Below, in pieces: positions 27,408 through 36,461 of a stretch of 64,000 nt of DNA. A program made the translations under genes and the position numbers. Within the stretch, counting starts at the first letter, position 1. Every line of letters begins with the position of its first letter. Below the pieces are notes generated by a model. The model was not told the origin of the DNA. It was given only the letters and a program-made list of their open reading frames with translations, and did no database searches. Origin of the DNA: Flavimobilis marinus (GTDB taxonomy: Bacteria; Actinomycetota; Actinomycetes; Actinomycetales; Cellulomonadaceae); NCBI RefSeq assembly GCF_900113055.1, contig NZ_FONZ01000001.1:806001-870000 (forward strand), read 5' to 3'.

Positions 27408-28394
27408 TCACCCCAACAGCTCGATGACCGCGCGCTCGGCCGCCGCCGACGTCCGCGGCACCCCGATGGTGCGACCCCGCTCCCACAGGTCGAACAGCCG
27501 GGGGTCGATGTAGGACGCGCGGCAGACCGCCGGGGTGTTGCCCAGCTCGTCCGCGACGGCGCGCACGACGGCGGACATCGCGCGCTTGCGGCCCGCTGCC
27601 GACGTCGGGGGCGGGCCAGCCGCGCCGAGCTCGCGTGCCGCCATGACGGTGGCGTGCCACGTGCGGAAGTCCTTGGCCGTGGCGTCCTCGCCCAGCTGGG
27701 ACTTCACGTAGGCGACGATGTCCACGCTCGTGACGTCGTGCCACTCGCCGCGGGCCCCCTCACGCCACACCAGGAGACGGTCGCCACCGGAGCGGCGGCG
27801 CTTCAGGCGGGTGAGGATCGGCACGACCTGCTCGTCCTCGATCGCGTAGTCGCGGATCTGCCCGGACTTCGCCGGATACCGGAAGTGCGCGGAGCCGTCG
27901 GCACGCACGCGGACGTGCTCGCGCAGCAGCGTGGCCAGGCCGTAGCTGCCGTTGGTCTTGGTGTACGTCTCGGAGCCTGCACGAAAGTAGCCGAGGTCGA
28001 GAAGGCGGAACGCCACGGCCAGCACCTGCTCACGCCCGAGGTCCGGTGCCTCCTCGAGCGTCTGGGCCACGCGTCGTCGGGCCGTGGGCAGGGCGCGGGC
28101 GACGGCGAGGACGTGCTCGTGCTTGGCGCGGTCCCGGCGCTCGCGCCAGGCCGGGTGGTACAGGTACTGGAGGCGACCGGCGTCGTCCACCCCGGTCGCC
28201 TGGATGTGACCGTTCGGGTACGGGCAGATCCACACGTCGCGCCAGGCGGGCGGGATCACGAGGTGCGTGCACCGCTCGACCTCCTCGGGCTCGGTGAGGA
28301 GCGCTCCGTCGGCGTCGACGAACCGGAGCTCGCCGTCGCGCTCGACCCTGCCGAGCCCGGGGCGAGACGGGTCGGCGCGGCGCAGTCGTGGCAT
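27408..28394 (-). CDS. DNA topoisomerase IB (poxvirus/eukaryotic type)
   Basis: Relaxes supercoils through a 3'-phosphotyrosyl intermediate. The 328-residue protein carries the N-terminal ERCTHLVIPPAWRDVWICPYPNGHIQATG domain, the RDRAKHEHV region, catalytic Arg and Lys candidates in FRAGSETYTKTNGSYGLATL, and the active-site Tyr in CRASYIDPRLF. All catalytic positions seem intact. The ATG at 28394 is chosen because GACACT ends 6 nt upstream and the preceding GTG at 28412 has no ribosome site. Convergent with the thioesterase gene, 10 bases apart. Confidence 0.93.
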   Translation of the reverse strand: MPRLRRADPSRPGLGRVERDGELRFVDADGALLTEPEEVERCTHLVIPPAWRDVWICPYPNGHIQATGVDDAGRLQYLYHPAWRERRDRAKHEHVLAVARALPTARRRVAQTLEEAPDLGREQVLAVAFRLLDLGYFRAGSETYTKTNGSYGLATLLREHVRVRADGSAHFRYPAKSGQIRDYAIEDEQVVPILTRLKRRRSGGDRLLVWREGARGEWHDVTSVDIVAYVKSQLGEDATAKDFRTWHATVMAARELGAAGPPPTSAAGRKRAMSAVVRAVADELGNTPAVCRASYIDPRLFDLWERGRTIGVPRTSAAAERAVIELLG

Positions 28395-28489
28395 GCAGGA
28401 AGTGTCACCCACGGTGTGCGGGCGCGCAGGTCGAGGCGGGGATACCGTCGACGCACGACGAGAGTCGACACACGACGAGAGGAGATTCC

Positions 28490-28978
28490 ATGCGCCTGCA
28501 GGCGACGGTGGGCGAGCTGGTCGCGCTTGCGGAGGCCGGTGGCCCGCTGCCGGAGCTCGTGCGGTCCGTCCGCGCGGCCGACGGCGTCGTGCACGTCGAG
28601 CTCGACCCGACCCTGATCCCGGACGCGCCCAGCCTGCTGCGCTGGGCGGCGGCCGCAGCCGGGACGGTGTCGGTTGCCGTGCGCGTCGAGGGGCTGCGCG
28701 GGGGAGAGGCGGTGCTCGACGTCGAGGCGCACGTCCGTGGCCTGCCCGCGCACAAGCTGCTGCCCTACCTGATCGGGCCGGTGCGCTCGGCGCTGCGTGC
28801 GCGTGGCCTGCCCGAGCACCTCGTGGATGTGCGCCGGGAGGAGGCCGGCCCGCGCGTCGTCGTCGCCGTCCAGGAGGCGCTGAACCTCAAGACGACAGGC
28901 ATCCACCTGGCGGCGCTCACCCTCCAGGACGACACCCTCCAGGCCACTGTCACCCTGACCCCGCCGCTGACCTTCTGA
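28490..28978 (+). CDS. Hypothetical protein (162 aa)
   Basis: Soluble protein with no signal peptide or membrane helix. It begins MRLQATVGELVALAEAGGPLPELV and alternates amphipathic strands (VVHVELDP, GTVSVAVRVEGLRGGEAVLDVEAHV) with helices, then a conserved-looking RVVVAVQEALNLKTTGIHLAAL and a beta-rich C-terminus. Codon use is typical of the genome, and GAGAGGAGATTCC before ATG 28490 is a strong ribosome site, so the gene is real. I do not recognise the family. It is followed by GAGTGC hairpin 2. Confidence 0.75.
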   Translation: MRLQATVGELVALAEAGGPLPELVRSVRAADGVVHVELDPTLIPDAPSLLRWAAAAAGTVSVAVRVEGLRGGEAVLDVEAHVRGLPAHKLLPYLIGPVRSALRARGLPEHLVDVRREEAGPRVVVAVQEALNLKTTGIHLAALTLQDDTLQATVTLTPPLTF

Positions 28979-28984
28979 CAACCG

Positions 28985-29042
28985 TGAGTGCATGATTTTG
29001 GCGGTGTTTTTTGGCGATGACACCGCCAAAATCATGCACTCA
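28985..29042. repeat. GAGTGC-family hairpin 2 (23-bp perfect stem)
   Basis: Left arm 28985-29007 (TGAGTGCATGATTTT then GGCGGTGT) pairs perfectly with 29020-29042; the loop is 12 nt and starts with a T-run. The outer ten bases GAGTGCATGA and the inner TGGCGGTGT are identical to hairpin 1, while the middle triplet differs on both arms so that pairing is kept. It separates two convergent genes and could terminate both. Confidence 0.85.
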
Positions 29043-29067
29043 GCGGGAGGGGGAGAGAGGGGGGGAG

Positions 29068-29937
29068 TCAGGGGATACGGAGCATGCCCTCCTGCGCGAT
29101 CGAGGCGACCAGGGTGCCGTCCTGGGCGAAGACACGTGCGCTCCCGAGGCCGCGGCCGCCCTGCGCGCTCGGCGACGACTGCACGTACAGCAGCCACTCG
29201 TCCACGCGGGCGTCGCGGTGCCACCACATCGCGTGGTCGAGGCTCGCGATCGACATCCCCTTGAGTGCCCACGACAGCCCGCCGCGGCGCAGCACGGGCT
29301 CGAGCATCAGCTGGTCGCACGCGTACGCCATCAGCGCGCGGTGCGTGAGCTGGTCGTCGGCCACCGGGCCCCGGGCGCGCATCCACACCATCTGCCGGTC
29401 GGTGCGCTCCGACGCCGGGGCGAGGTAGAGCGGCTCCTCGACGTGCCGGATGTCGAACGCCGCCTGGCTCGTCCAGAACTTCGCGACCGGGTGGTCCATC
29501 GCGGAGAACTTCTCGACGGCGGAGTCGACCGTCATCGGGTCCGGCGCCTGGGGCATCTCCTGCGACTCCTCGATCCCGCCCTGCGGCTCCTGGAACGACG
29601 CCGTCATGGACAGGATCGGCTTGCCGAACTGCAGCGCGTGCGTGCGCCGGGCGGAGAAGGACCGGCCGTCGCGCAGCCGCTCGACCTGGAACTCGATGGG
29701 CTCCTCAAGGTCGCCGGGGCGCAGGAAGTAGCCGTGCAGCGAGTGCGGGGTGCGGGTGGGGTCGACGGTCCGTCCCGCCGCGAGCAGGGTCTGGGCGAGG
29801 ACCTGACCGCCGTACACGCGGCCGTTGAGCTGCGGCAGGGAGCGACCGCGGAAGCTGTTCTCCCCGGTCTGCTCGAGCTGGAGCACGTCGAGGAGCCCGG
29901 CGAGCGGGGCAGACATCTCGGGGGTGGTTCCGGTCAC
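29068..29937 (-). CDS. tesB: Acyl-CoA thioesterase II
   Basis: A 289-residue double hot-dog thioesterase hydrolysing medium- and long-chain acyl-CoAs. GRVYGGQVLAQTLLAAGRTV in the first domain, HSLHGYFLRPGDLEEPIEF, ASLDHAMWWHRD with the catalytic Asp, and the final QSSPSAQGGRGLGSARVFAQDG (Gln/Ser/Thr region) are those of TesB. The GTG start at 29937 has GAGG about 7 nt upstream; an internal ATG at 29916 lacks a ribosome site. The globin gene is 7 bases upstream, so the two probably form an operon. Confidence 0.94.
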   Translation of the reverse strand: MTGTTPEMSAPLAGLLDVLQLEQTGENSFRGRSLPQLNGRVYGGQVLAQTLLAAGRTVDPTRTPHSLHGYFLRPGDLEEPIEFQVERLRDGRSFSARRTHALQFGKPILSMTASFQEPQGGIEESQEMPQAPDPMTVDSAVEKFSAMDHPVAKFWTSQAAFDIRHVEEPLYLAPASERTDRQMVWMRARGPVADDQLTHRALMAYACDQLMLEPVLRRGGLSWALKGMSIASLDHAMWWHRDARVDEWLLYVQSSPSAQGGRGLGSARVFAQDGTLVASIAQEGMLRIP

Positions 29938-29944
29938 GGTGGCC

Positions 29945-30328
29945 TCAGTCCTCGAAGGTGTTGAGCAGGGAGTGGGCGGCGCGCTCGAGGTAGTCGAGCA
30001 GCGTGGACTCGTGCAGGGGCGACAGCCCCAGGGAGCCGACGGCGGCGCGCATGTGAGCGAGCCAGCGGTCGCGCGCGTCGGGGTTGACCTTGTAGGGCGC
30101 GTGCCGCATCCGCAGCCGCGGGTGGCCGCGGGTGTCCGAGTACGTCGTCGGGCCGCCCCAGTACTGCTCGAGGAACAGCACGAGGCGCTCCTTGGCGGGC
30201 CCGAGGTCCTCCTCGGGGTACATGGGCCGCAGCACCTCGTCGTGGGCGACGCCCGCATAGAACGCGTCGACCAGGCGGACGAACGTCTCGTGGCCCCCGA
30301 CGGCGGCGAAGAAGGAGGACTCGGTCAC
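29945..30328 (-). CDS. glbO: Group II truncated hemoglobin
   Basis: A 127-residue 2-on-2 globin. [27 protein letters not shown] gives the B/E region with the distal Tyr; [14 protein letters not shown] carries the proximal His in the F helix; RDRWLAHM has the Trp G8 typical of group II (TrHbO). These proteins bind oxygen tightly and are associated with peroxide or nitric oxide chemistry and respiration. The GTG at 30328 has CAGAAT ending 6 nt upstream, a plausible leaderless -10, and no clear ribosome site. Confidence 0.93.
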   Translation of the reverse strand: MTESSFFAAVGGHETFVRLVDAFYAGVAHDEVLRPMYPEEDLGPAKERLVLFLEQYWGGPTTYSDTRGHPRLRMRHAPYKVNPDARDRWLAHMRAAVGSLGLSPLHESTLLDYLERAAHSLLNTFED

Positions 30329-30395
30329 GCCGCGATTCTGCCACGCCGGCTCCCGGGGCCACCTGCGAGGGCGCCCGGAGCGAGGGTGCGTCCCG

Positions 30396-32084
30396 TCACA
30401 GACCGAGGGCGTCCAGCTGCGGGAGGCGGGCACGGACGGCGGCGCGGGCGTCGTGCGCGCTCGACGCAGCCAGGGCGATCCGGGCCACGGTGCGGCACTC
30501 CTCGAGGGTGACCGCGCCCAGGGCGGCGGCAACGTCGGGCAGCGCCCGCGGGGCCATCGACAGCGAGGAGACACCGAGCCCCACGAGCACGGTCGCCAGC
30601 GCCGTGTGCGAGGCCGCCTCGCCGCAGACCCCGACGGGCCGTCCCTGCTGGGCCCCTCCCGCGCACGTGCTCGCGATCAGCTGCAGGACGGCCGGCTGCC
30701 ACGGGTCCGACAGGTGCGCGAGCGAGCCGAGCAGACGGTCCGCGGCCATGGCGTACTGGGTGAGGTCGTTGGTGCCGATCGAGGCGAAGTGCGCGTGCGC
30801 GAGGATCTGCCCGGACAGCAGCGCGGCGCTCGGGACCTCGACCATGACCCCGGGCTCCGCGAGGCCGTGCCGGTGGCACGCGGCCACAAAGTCCTCGGCC
30901 TCGTCGACGGTGGCGACCATGGGCGCCATCACCCACACGGTGGCGTCCTCGGCGGCGGAGGCCTCGGCGATCGCCGCCAGCTGCTCGTCGAGCAGCTCAG
31001 GCCAGCGCGCCGACGTGCGCAGCCCGCGCAGGCCCAGCGCGGGGTTCTCCTCGTATCCCATGGACAGGAACGGCAGTGGCTTGTCTGCCCCCGAGTCGAG
31101 GGTGCGGATCACGACCTTGCGCCCGGGGAAGGCGGCGAACACCTGGCGGTAGGCGTCGACCTGCTCGGCGCGCGAGGGGGCCTGCTCGCGGCCGAGGAAG
31201 CAGAACTCGGACCGGAACAGGCCGACGCCCTCGGCGCCGACCTCCGCGGCGAGGAGCGCCTGCTCGGGGTTGGCGACGTTGGCCAGCAGCTGCACCGGGT
31301 GGCCGTCCGAGGTGCGCCCGGGACCTGTCAGGACCCGGGGGCGCGCCGTCGCGGCGCGCGCGGCGGCGAGCTCGGCGGCGTCGGGCTCGATCGTCACGAG
31401 GCCCGTGGACCCGTTCACGAGCACCTGGGTGCCCTCGGCCAGCAGGGCGGACGCGCCCTGGGCGGCGACGACGGCGGGGATGCCGAGCGCGTTCGCGACG
31501 ATCGCCGTGTGGGACGTGGGCCCGGCGCCGTCCGTGACGACGGCGAGCACGCGGGCCGGGTCGAGGGCCGCGGTGGTCGACGGCGCCAGGTCGAGCGCGA
31601 CGAGGACGAACGGCTCGCTGTGCTCGGGGACGCCCGGCGCTGGCCGACCGGTCAGGGCAGCGATCACGCGGTCGCGGATGTCCTCGATGTCGCCCACGCG
31701 CTCGGCGAAGTGCCCGCCGAGCGCGAGGAACTGCCGGCTGACCTCGGCCGCGGCCTCCCAGACCGCGCGCTCGGGGACGAGGTGCTCGGTCTGGACGCGG
31801 CGCTGGGCGTCGGCGCTCAGGGTGGGGTCGGCCGCGATGGTCGCGGCGGCGGCCAGCACGTCCGCGGTGTCCCCGCTCGCGGCCGCGGCTGCACGTTCGA
31901 GGTCGGCGGTGACCTGTGCGGCGGCCGCGGGGATCCGGCGCGCCTCGGCGTCGTGGTCGTGGCTCGGGTGGAGGCGCACGCCCGCGGGTGGTTCCGAGAC
32001 GGGGTCGGGCAGGTGGACGACAGGGCCAGCGACGAGTCCGGCGCTGACCCCGATCCCTGACACGTGGCGCTGGGATGGGCTCAC
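30396..32084 (-). CDS. ptsI: PTS enzyme I (phosphoenolpyruvate-protein phosphotransferase)
   Basis: A 562-residue enzyme that autophosphorylates from PEP and passes phosphate to HPr. Phosphohistidine is in [19 protein letters not shown] (conserved TSH). The PEP-binding TIM barrel has [42 protein letters not shown] and the active Cys in GVCGEAA. Length is typical. The GTG start at 32084 is preceded by TAGCCT with exactly 6 nt between, so the transcript should be leaderless. It diverges from EIIB/EIIA, with overlapping -10 boxes. Confidence 0.95.
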   Translation of the reverse strand: MSPSQRHVSGIGVSAGLVAGPVVHLPDPVSEPPAGVRLHPSHDHDAEARRIPAAAAQVTADLERAAAAASGDTADVLAAAATIAADPTLSADAQRRVQTEHLVPERAVWEAAAEVSRQFLALGGHFAERVGDIEDIRDRVIAALTGRPAPGVPEHSEPFVLVALDLAPSTTAALDPARVLAVVTDGAGPTSHTAIVANALGIPAVVAAQGASALLAEGTQVLVNGSTGLVTIEPDAAELAAARAATARPRVLTGPGRTSDGHPVQLLANVANPEQALLAAEVGAEGVGLFRSEFCFLGREQAPSRAEQVDAYRQVFAAFPGRKVVIRTLDSGADKPLPFLSMGYEENPALGLRGLRTSARWPELLDEQLAAIAEASAAEDATVWVMAPMVATVDEAEDFVAACHRHGLAEPGVMVEVPSAALLSGQILAHAHFASIGTNDLTQYAMAADRLLGSLAHLSDPWQPAVLQLIASTCAGGAQQGRPVGVCGEAASHTALATVLVGLGVSSLSMAPRALPDVAAALGAVTLEECRTVARIALAASSAHDARAAVRARLPQLDALGL

Positions 32085-32096
32085 CGGTCTAGGCTA
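32085..32096. promoter_or_regulatory. Overlapping divergent -10 boxes of ptsI and the EIIB gene
   Basis: The near-palindrome CTAGGCTAG supplies TAGCCT on the minus strand (complement of 32091-32096), 6 nt before the ptsI GTG, and TAGGCT on the plus strand (32090-32095) for EIIB, whose ATG is about 100 nt downstream. Polymerase binding would be mutually exclusive, coupling expression of the two arms. Confidence 0.5.
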
Positions 32097-32198
32097 GGAC
32101 ATCAGCCCTGCGTCACCCGCAGGGACAGCCCTTCGAGGTGTCGCGCGTCCGTCCCGACGGAGCCCGGCGGCCCGGCGCAGAACGTGGGAGAGCAGTTG

Positions 32199-32429
32199 AT
32201 GAGCAAGGCAGAGCAGATCCTCGCCGCCCTCGGCGGAGGCGCGAACGTCGTCGACCTCGAGCCGTGCATCACCCGCCTGCGGGTGGAGGTCACCGACCCG
32301 GAGCAGGTCAGCGACGACCAGCTCAAGGAGAGCGGCGCGTTCGGCGTCGTGCGCTCCGGCCGGGTCATCCAGGTCATCGTGGGTCCGGAGGCCGACAACC
32401 TCGCGGCCGAGCTCGAGGGCATGCGCTGA
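32199..32429 (+). CDS. PTS EIIB component, glucose/N-acetylglucosamine family
   Basis: A 76-residue stand-alone EIIB domain. ILAALGGGANVVDLEPCITRLRVEV contains the phosphocysteine in the invariant PCxTRLR motif (Cys24), followed by DDQLKESGAFGVVRSGRVIQVIVGPEADNLA. It takes phosphate from EIIA and gives it to the sugar bound by an EIIC, which is not in this window. A GGGAG lies about 8-10 nt before ATG 32199. The EIIA gene follows at once. Confidence 0.93.
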   Translation: MSKAEQILAALGGGANVVDLEPCITRLRVEVTDPEQVSDDQLKESGAFGVVRSGRVIQVIVGPEADNLAAELEGMR

Positions 32430-32443
32430 GCACGACGCTCGAG

Positions 32444-32884
32444 GTGCGGGCGCCGTTCCGCGGCGTCGTGCTGCCCCTCGCGGCGGTGCCTGACCCGGTG
32501 TTCGCCGGAGAGATGGTCGGGCCCGGCCTGGCCCTGCGCCCCGAGCCCGGCGTGCACGTGGTCTGTGCACCCGTCGCCGGGGTCGTCGCGTCGCTCTTCC
32601 CGCACGCGTGCGCGATCAGCGCGCCCGGTGACCGGACGGTCGTGCTACACCTGGGCATCGACACAGTCGGGCTCAAGGGCGTCGGCTTCGAGACGATCGT
32701 GGCGGTGGGCGACGTCGTCGACACCGGCGCCGTGCTGCTGCGGTGGGACACCGCGCCGACGCTCGCCGCGGGGCTGTCCACCGTGAGCCCGGTCGTCGCG
32801 CTCCAGGCGGAGGCGGGCATCAGGCTCGTGGCCGAGCCCGACGACGTCGTCGCACCCGGCGACCTTCTGCTCACCTGGGCGTAG
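32444..32884 (+). CDS. crr: PTS EIIA component, glucose type (Crr-like)
   Basis: A 146-residue EIIA: APFRGVVLPLAAVPDPVFAGEM at the start, CAPVAGVVASLFPHACAIS, and the phosphohistidine in VVLHLGIDTVGLKGVGF. Start uncertain: GTG 32444 gives a protein beginning VRAPFRG, a few residues shorter than usual. An in-frame CTG at 32426 overlaps the EIIB stop as CTGA and would add LSTTLE, restoring the normal length, so a rare CTG start with translational coupling is possible. The stop codon lies inside a 7-bp tandem repeat. Confidence 0.9.
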   Translation: MRAPFRGVVLPLAAVPDPVFAGEMVGPGLALRPEPGVHVVCAPVAGVVASLFPHACAISAPGDRTVVLHLGIDTVGLKGVGFETIVAVGDVVDTGAVLLRWDTAPTLAAGLSTVSPVVALQAEAGIRLVAEPDDVVAPGDLLLTWA

Positions 32885-32915
32885 GGCGTAGGGCGTAGGG
32901 CGTTGCGCGTAGGGC
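32881..32915 (+). repeat. 7-bp tandem repeat at the end of the EIIA gene
   Basis: Five consecutive GTAGGGC units, the fourth degenerate (GTTGCGC). The first unit contains the TAG stop codon. Such a run is prone to slippage, and gain or loss of units would alter the intergenic length rather than the protein. Confidence 0.8.
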
Positions 32916-32925
32916 CCGACGCCGC

Positions 32926-34011
32926 TCAGAGCTGAGACTCGCCGCTCACGTCCGCCTCGACGACGGTGCGGGACGCGTCTTCGTCGTCGGCTTCGCCGCC
33001 CTTCGCCGCGCCCGTGCTGGCACCCGACGAGGTCTTGTCGACCACCGTCATGCGCGTCCCGCCGACGAGCGGGATGCCCGCGGCGGTAAGCGACTCGAGC
33101 GCGGCGGCGCGCAGCTCGCGGGCGACCTCGAACTGGTCGCCGCTGGGGGTGCGGACGATGATGCGGAAGAGCATCGAGTCCTGGGCGAGGTCCTCGATGC
33201 CGGACACGAACGGCTCGTTGAGTAGCAGCGGTCCGAGCTCCGGGTCGGACTGGACCTTCGCGGTGGCCTGGGCGAGCAGCGACTGCACCTGGCGCGGGTC
33301 CTCGTCGTAGCCCACGCGGAGCTCGACGAACGCGCGGCCCCAGCCTTGGGTGCGGTTCGCGACGCGCAGGATCTCCCCGTTGCGCAGGTACCAGAGCGCC
33401 CCCTCGAAGTCGCGGACCTTGGTGACGCGCAGGGCGACCTCCTCGACCTCGCCGACGACGTCACCGAAGTCCACGAGGTCGCCGACGCCGTACTGGTCCT
33501 CGAACAGCATGAACGCGCCCGAGAGGAAGTCTTTGACGAGGCTCTGTGCGCCGAAGCCGAGGGCGACGCCCGCGACGCCGGCCGACGCGAGGAGCGGGGC
33601 GAGGTTGACGTCGAGCTCGGCGAGGACCAGGAGAGCCACGAGGCTGCCGATGACGATGTTGGCCGTGGACCGCAGCACGCTGCCCAGCGTCCGGGCGCGG
33701 TTCGCGCGGCGCTGCGTGGACAGGGCGTCCGCCGGGGTGCCGCGCAGCCGGTCGGGCAGGACGTTGCCCTCGGCGAGGCGCCCGGTCACCAGGCGGATGG
33801 CGCGGCGGAGCAGCGCGAGCAGGAGTGTGCCCACGACGAGGATGACGAGGATCCGCAGGGGCGCCCCGACCGCCCAGTCCATCAGCGAGTCGTTCTTCTC
33901 ACCTGGCTCCCGCTCGACGACGTCGAGGAAGCCCTCCGTCGTGCTCGTCGGCGACGGTTCTGGGTCGGCGTAGGGCAGGCGGGAGAGCACGGCGTAGACG
34001 GGTGACAGCAT
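32926..34011 (-). CDS. Small-conductance mechanosensitive channel (MscS family)
   Basis: A 361-residue membrane protein releasing solutes on osmotic downshock. After a Pro/Ser-rich N-terminus come helices ILVILVVGTLLLALLRRAI and IVIGSLVALLVLAEL, then the pore-lining TM3 LLASAGVAGVALGFGAQSLVKDFLSG and the beta domain FEDQYGVGDLVDFGDVVGEVEEVALRVTKVRDFEG. The C-terminal 40 residues are charged and disordered. The frame extends to a TTG at 34113, but ATG 34011 is preferred because TACCCT ends exactly 6 nt before it (leaderless). Divergent from malQ. Confidence 0.93.
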   Translation of the reverse strand: MLSPVYAVLSRLPYADPEPSPTSTTEGFLDVVEREPGEKNDSLMDWAVGAPLRILVILVVGTLLLALLRRAIRLVTGRLAEGNVLPDRLRGTPADALSTQRRANRARTLGSVLRSTANIVIGSLVALLVLAELDVNLAPLLASAGVAGVALGFGAQSLVKDFLSGAFMLFEDQYGVGDLVDFGDVVGEVEEVALRVTKVRDFEGALWYLRNGEILRVANRTQGWGRAFVELRVGYDEDPRQVQSLLAQATAKVQSDPELGPLLLNEPFVSGIEDLAQDSMLFRIIVRTPSGDQFEVARELRAAALESLTAAGIPLVGGTRMTVVDKTSSGASTGAAKGGEADDEDASRTVVEADVSGESQL

Positions 34012-34194
34012 CTGGCCAGGGTAGGCGGAGGGGCCGACGTCGTGCAGTTCCGGTCCGCCGTAGCGGTTGCTCCCAGAGGCTCGTGCAACAAGCGCCATGA
34101 AACATTTCTGCAACTTTCAGCCGACGCTGGTCCCTTTGGCCCGGTGTGTCGGGACGTCATCTGCAAAGATCGGCATGTGGATGCACCGGTTGAG

Positions 34195-36303
34195 ATGAGC
34201 GAGTCCCTGCTGCGCCTGGCCCGTGAGAGCGGCGTCGGCACCGAGTACTGGGCCTTCGACGGCTCTGAGCAGCGCGTCGAAGGGGGGACCCTGGTCGCGG
34301 TCCTCGGCGCGCTCGGGATCGACGCGACCTCCCCCGAGCGCATCGAGGTCGCGCTGCGGCACCTCGAGGACGAGCCGTGGCGCGAGCCCCTGCCGCCCAC
34401 CGTCATCGTCCGCCAGGGCAACGACGTGCAGTTCCCCGTCCACGTCTGGGACGGGGAGAGCGTCGAGGTCTGGCTCGAGCTCGACCCCGAGGCCGGGGGT
34501 GGCCGCCGCGAGCTCGAGCAGCGCGACGTCTACGTACCCCCGCGCCAGGTCGACGGGCGGATGATCGGCCGCGCGACCTTCGCCGTGCCCACCGACCTCC
34601 CGCTCGGCTGGCACGAGCTGCGCTCGCGGTCCGCCGACGGCGACCACCAGGCGACCCTCGTCGTCGTGCCCCAGCGCCTCGAGATCCCCGCGTCGCTGCA
34701 GCGCGACCGCGCGTGGGGCCTCATGGCCCAGCTGTACTCCGTGCGCTCGCGGCGGTCCTGGGGCGTGGGCGACCTCGCGGACCTGGCCGACGTCGCGTGG
34801 CTCAGCGCCCACGACCTCGGCGCCGACTTCCTCCTGATCAACCCGCTGCACGCCGCCGAGTCGTGCTCGCCCATGACGCCCTCGCCCTACCTGCCGACGT
34901 CGCGTCGGTTCGTGAACCCGCTGTACGTGCGCCCCGAGGACATCGACGAGACCGCCTACCTGTCCGCCGCCGACCGCGCGCTGGTCGAGTGGTCCGCGCA
35001 AGAGGTCCGCCCCCTCAACACCAGTGCGGGGCCCATCGACCGCGACGCCGCGTGGGACGCCAAGAAGCAGGCGCTCGAGATCATCTTCGCGGCTCCGCGC
35101 ACCGCCGCACGCGAGGCGTCGTTCCGGGCCTTTCGCGCTGCCGAGGGCAAGGGCCTCGAGGACTTCGCACTCTGGAGCGCCATCAAGGAGGTCCACCCCG
35201 AGGAGGACTGGCCTGCGGAGCTCCTCGACGTCGCCGGCCCGGCGGTCGCCGCGCTGCGCAAGAAGCTCGCGGACCGCATCGAGTTCTTCTGCTGGCTGCA
35301 GTGGGTCGCCGACACGCAGCTCGCCGCAGCCCAGCGCGGCGCGCTCGAGGGCGGCATGTCGCTCGGGATCATGCACGACCTCGCCGTGGGCGTGCACCCG
35401 GTGGGCGCGGACGCCTGGGCCCTGCGTTCGGTGCTCGCCACGGGCGCCTCCGTCGGGGCGCCGCCCGACATGTACAACCAGCAGGGGCAGGACTGGTCGC
35501 AGCCGCCGTGGCACCCGCGCGCCCTCGGCCGCGCCGGCTACAAGCCGCTGCGTGACATGCTCCGGACCGTGCTCCGCCACGCCGGGGCCATCCGGATCGA
35601 CCACATCATCGGGCTGTTCCGGCTGTGGTGGATCCCGGAGGGCCACGGCGCCCAGGAGGGCGCCTACGTCCGGTACGACCACGAGGCGATCATCGGGATC
35701 CTCTGCCTCGAGGCGCACCGCAGCGGCGCCGTCGTGATCGGCGAGGACCTCGGCACGTTCGAGGGCTGGGTCCGGGACTACCTCACGGACCGCGGCATCC
35801 TCGGCACGTCGATCCTGTGGTTCGAGAAGGACCACGAGGGCCGCGCGCTCGCGCCCGAGCACTACCGGCGCATGTCGTTGACGTCGGTCACCACCCACGA
35901 CCTCCCGCCCACCGCGGGCTACCTCGCCGGCGAGCACGTGGAGCTGCGCGAGAGCCTCGGGCTCCTGCAGGCCCCCGTGCAGGTGGTCCGCAACGAGGCG
36001 CGGGCGGAGCGCGACGACATGGTGCGGCTCCTCGCGACCCGCGGGCTGATCGGGGACGACCCGTCGGAGCGCGAGCTGGTCGAGGCGCTGCACGCGCTCA
36101 TCAAGGAGACCCCGGCGCTCCTGCTGGGGGTGTCCCTCGCAGACGCCGTGGGGGAGCGCCGGGCGCAGAACCAGCCGGGTACCGACACCGAGTACCCGAA
36201 CTGGAAGGTGCCGCTCGCGGACTCCGCGGGGAACGTCGTCCTGATCGACGACCTCTTCGACAACGCGCGGCTCCGCTCCCTCGCGGCGGTCTTCCAGCGC
36301 TGA
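34195..36303 (+). CDS. malQ: 4-alpha-glucanotransferase (amylomaltase)
   Basis: Transfers alpha-1,4-glucan segments in maltodextrin and glycogen metabolism. The 702-residue protein has the N-terminal beta extension typical of actinobacterial and enterobacterial MalQ, then the GH77 barrel: LINPLHAAE, SPYLPTSRRFVNPLY, nucleophile Asp in AIRIDHIIGLFRLWWIP, acid/base Glu in VIGEDLGTF, and the third Asp in TTHDLPPTAGYLAG. Start uncertain: ATG 34195 or GTG 34177 (adding VDAPVE); neither has a clear ribosome site. Confidence 0.94.
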   Translation: MSESLLRLARESGVGTEYWAFDGSEQRVEGGTLVAVLGALGIDATSPERIEVALRHLEDEPWREPLPPTVIVRQGNDVQFPVHVWDGESVEVWLELDPEAGGGRRELEQRDVYVPPRQVDGRMIGRATFAVPTDLPLGWHELRSRSADGDHQATLVVVPQRLEIPASLQRDRAWGLMAQLYSVRSRRSWGVGDLADLADVAWLSAHDLGADFLLINPLHAAESCSPMTPSPYLPTSRRFVNPLYVRPEDIDETAYLSAADRALVEWSAQEVRPLNTSAGPIDRDAAWDAKKQALEIIFAAPRTAAREASFRAFRAAEGKGLEDFALWSAIKEVHPEEDWPAELLDVAGPAVAALRKKLADRIEFFCWLQWVADTQLAAAQRGALEGGMSLGIMHDLAVGVHPVGADAWALRSVLATGASVGAPPDMYNQQGQDWSQPPWHPRALGRAGYKPLRDMLRTVLRHAGAIRIDHIIGLFRLWWIPEGHGAQEGAYVRYDHEAIIGILCLEAHRSGAVVIGEDLGTFEGWVRDYLTDRGILGTSILWFEKDHEGRALAPEHYRRMSLTSVTTHDLPPTAGYLAGEHVELRESLGLLQAPVQVVRNEARAERDDMVRLLATRGLIGDDPSERELVEALHALIKETPALLLGVSLADAVGERRAQNQPGTDTEYPNWKVPLADSAGNVVLIDDLFDNARLRSLAAVFQR

Positions 36304-36461
36304 CTCCGCCCGGCACGGCCCTCGCCGCGTCGCAGGTGGCAGCGAGCACAGTCCTGAACGGCTCCACCGGTCAGGAGTGTGCTGGCTGCGCTCTCCGTCG
36401 CTGACGGGAATGGGGTGCGCGCGCCGGACGTTGGAACGGTTCCGCCGTCTCAGGAGGTCTC

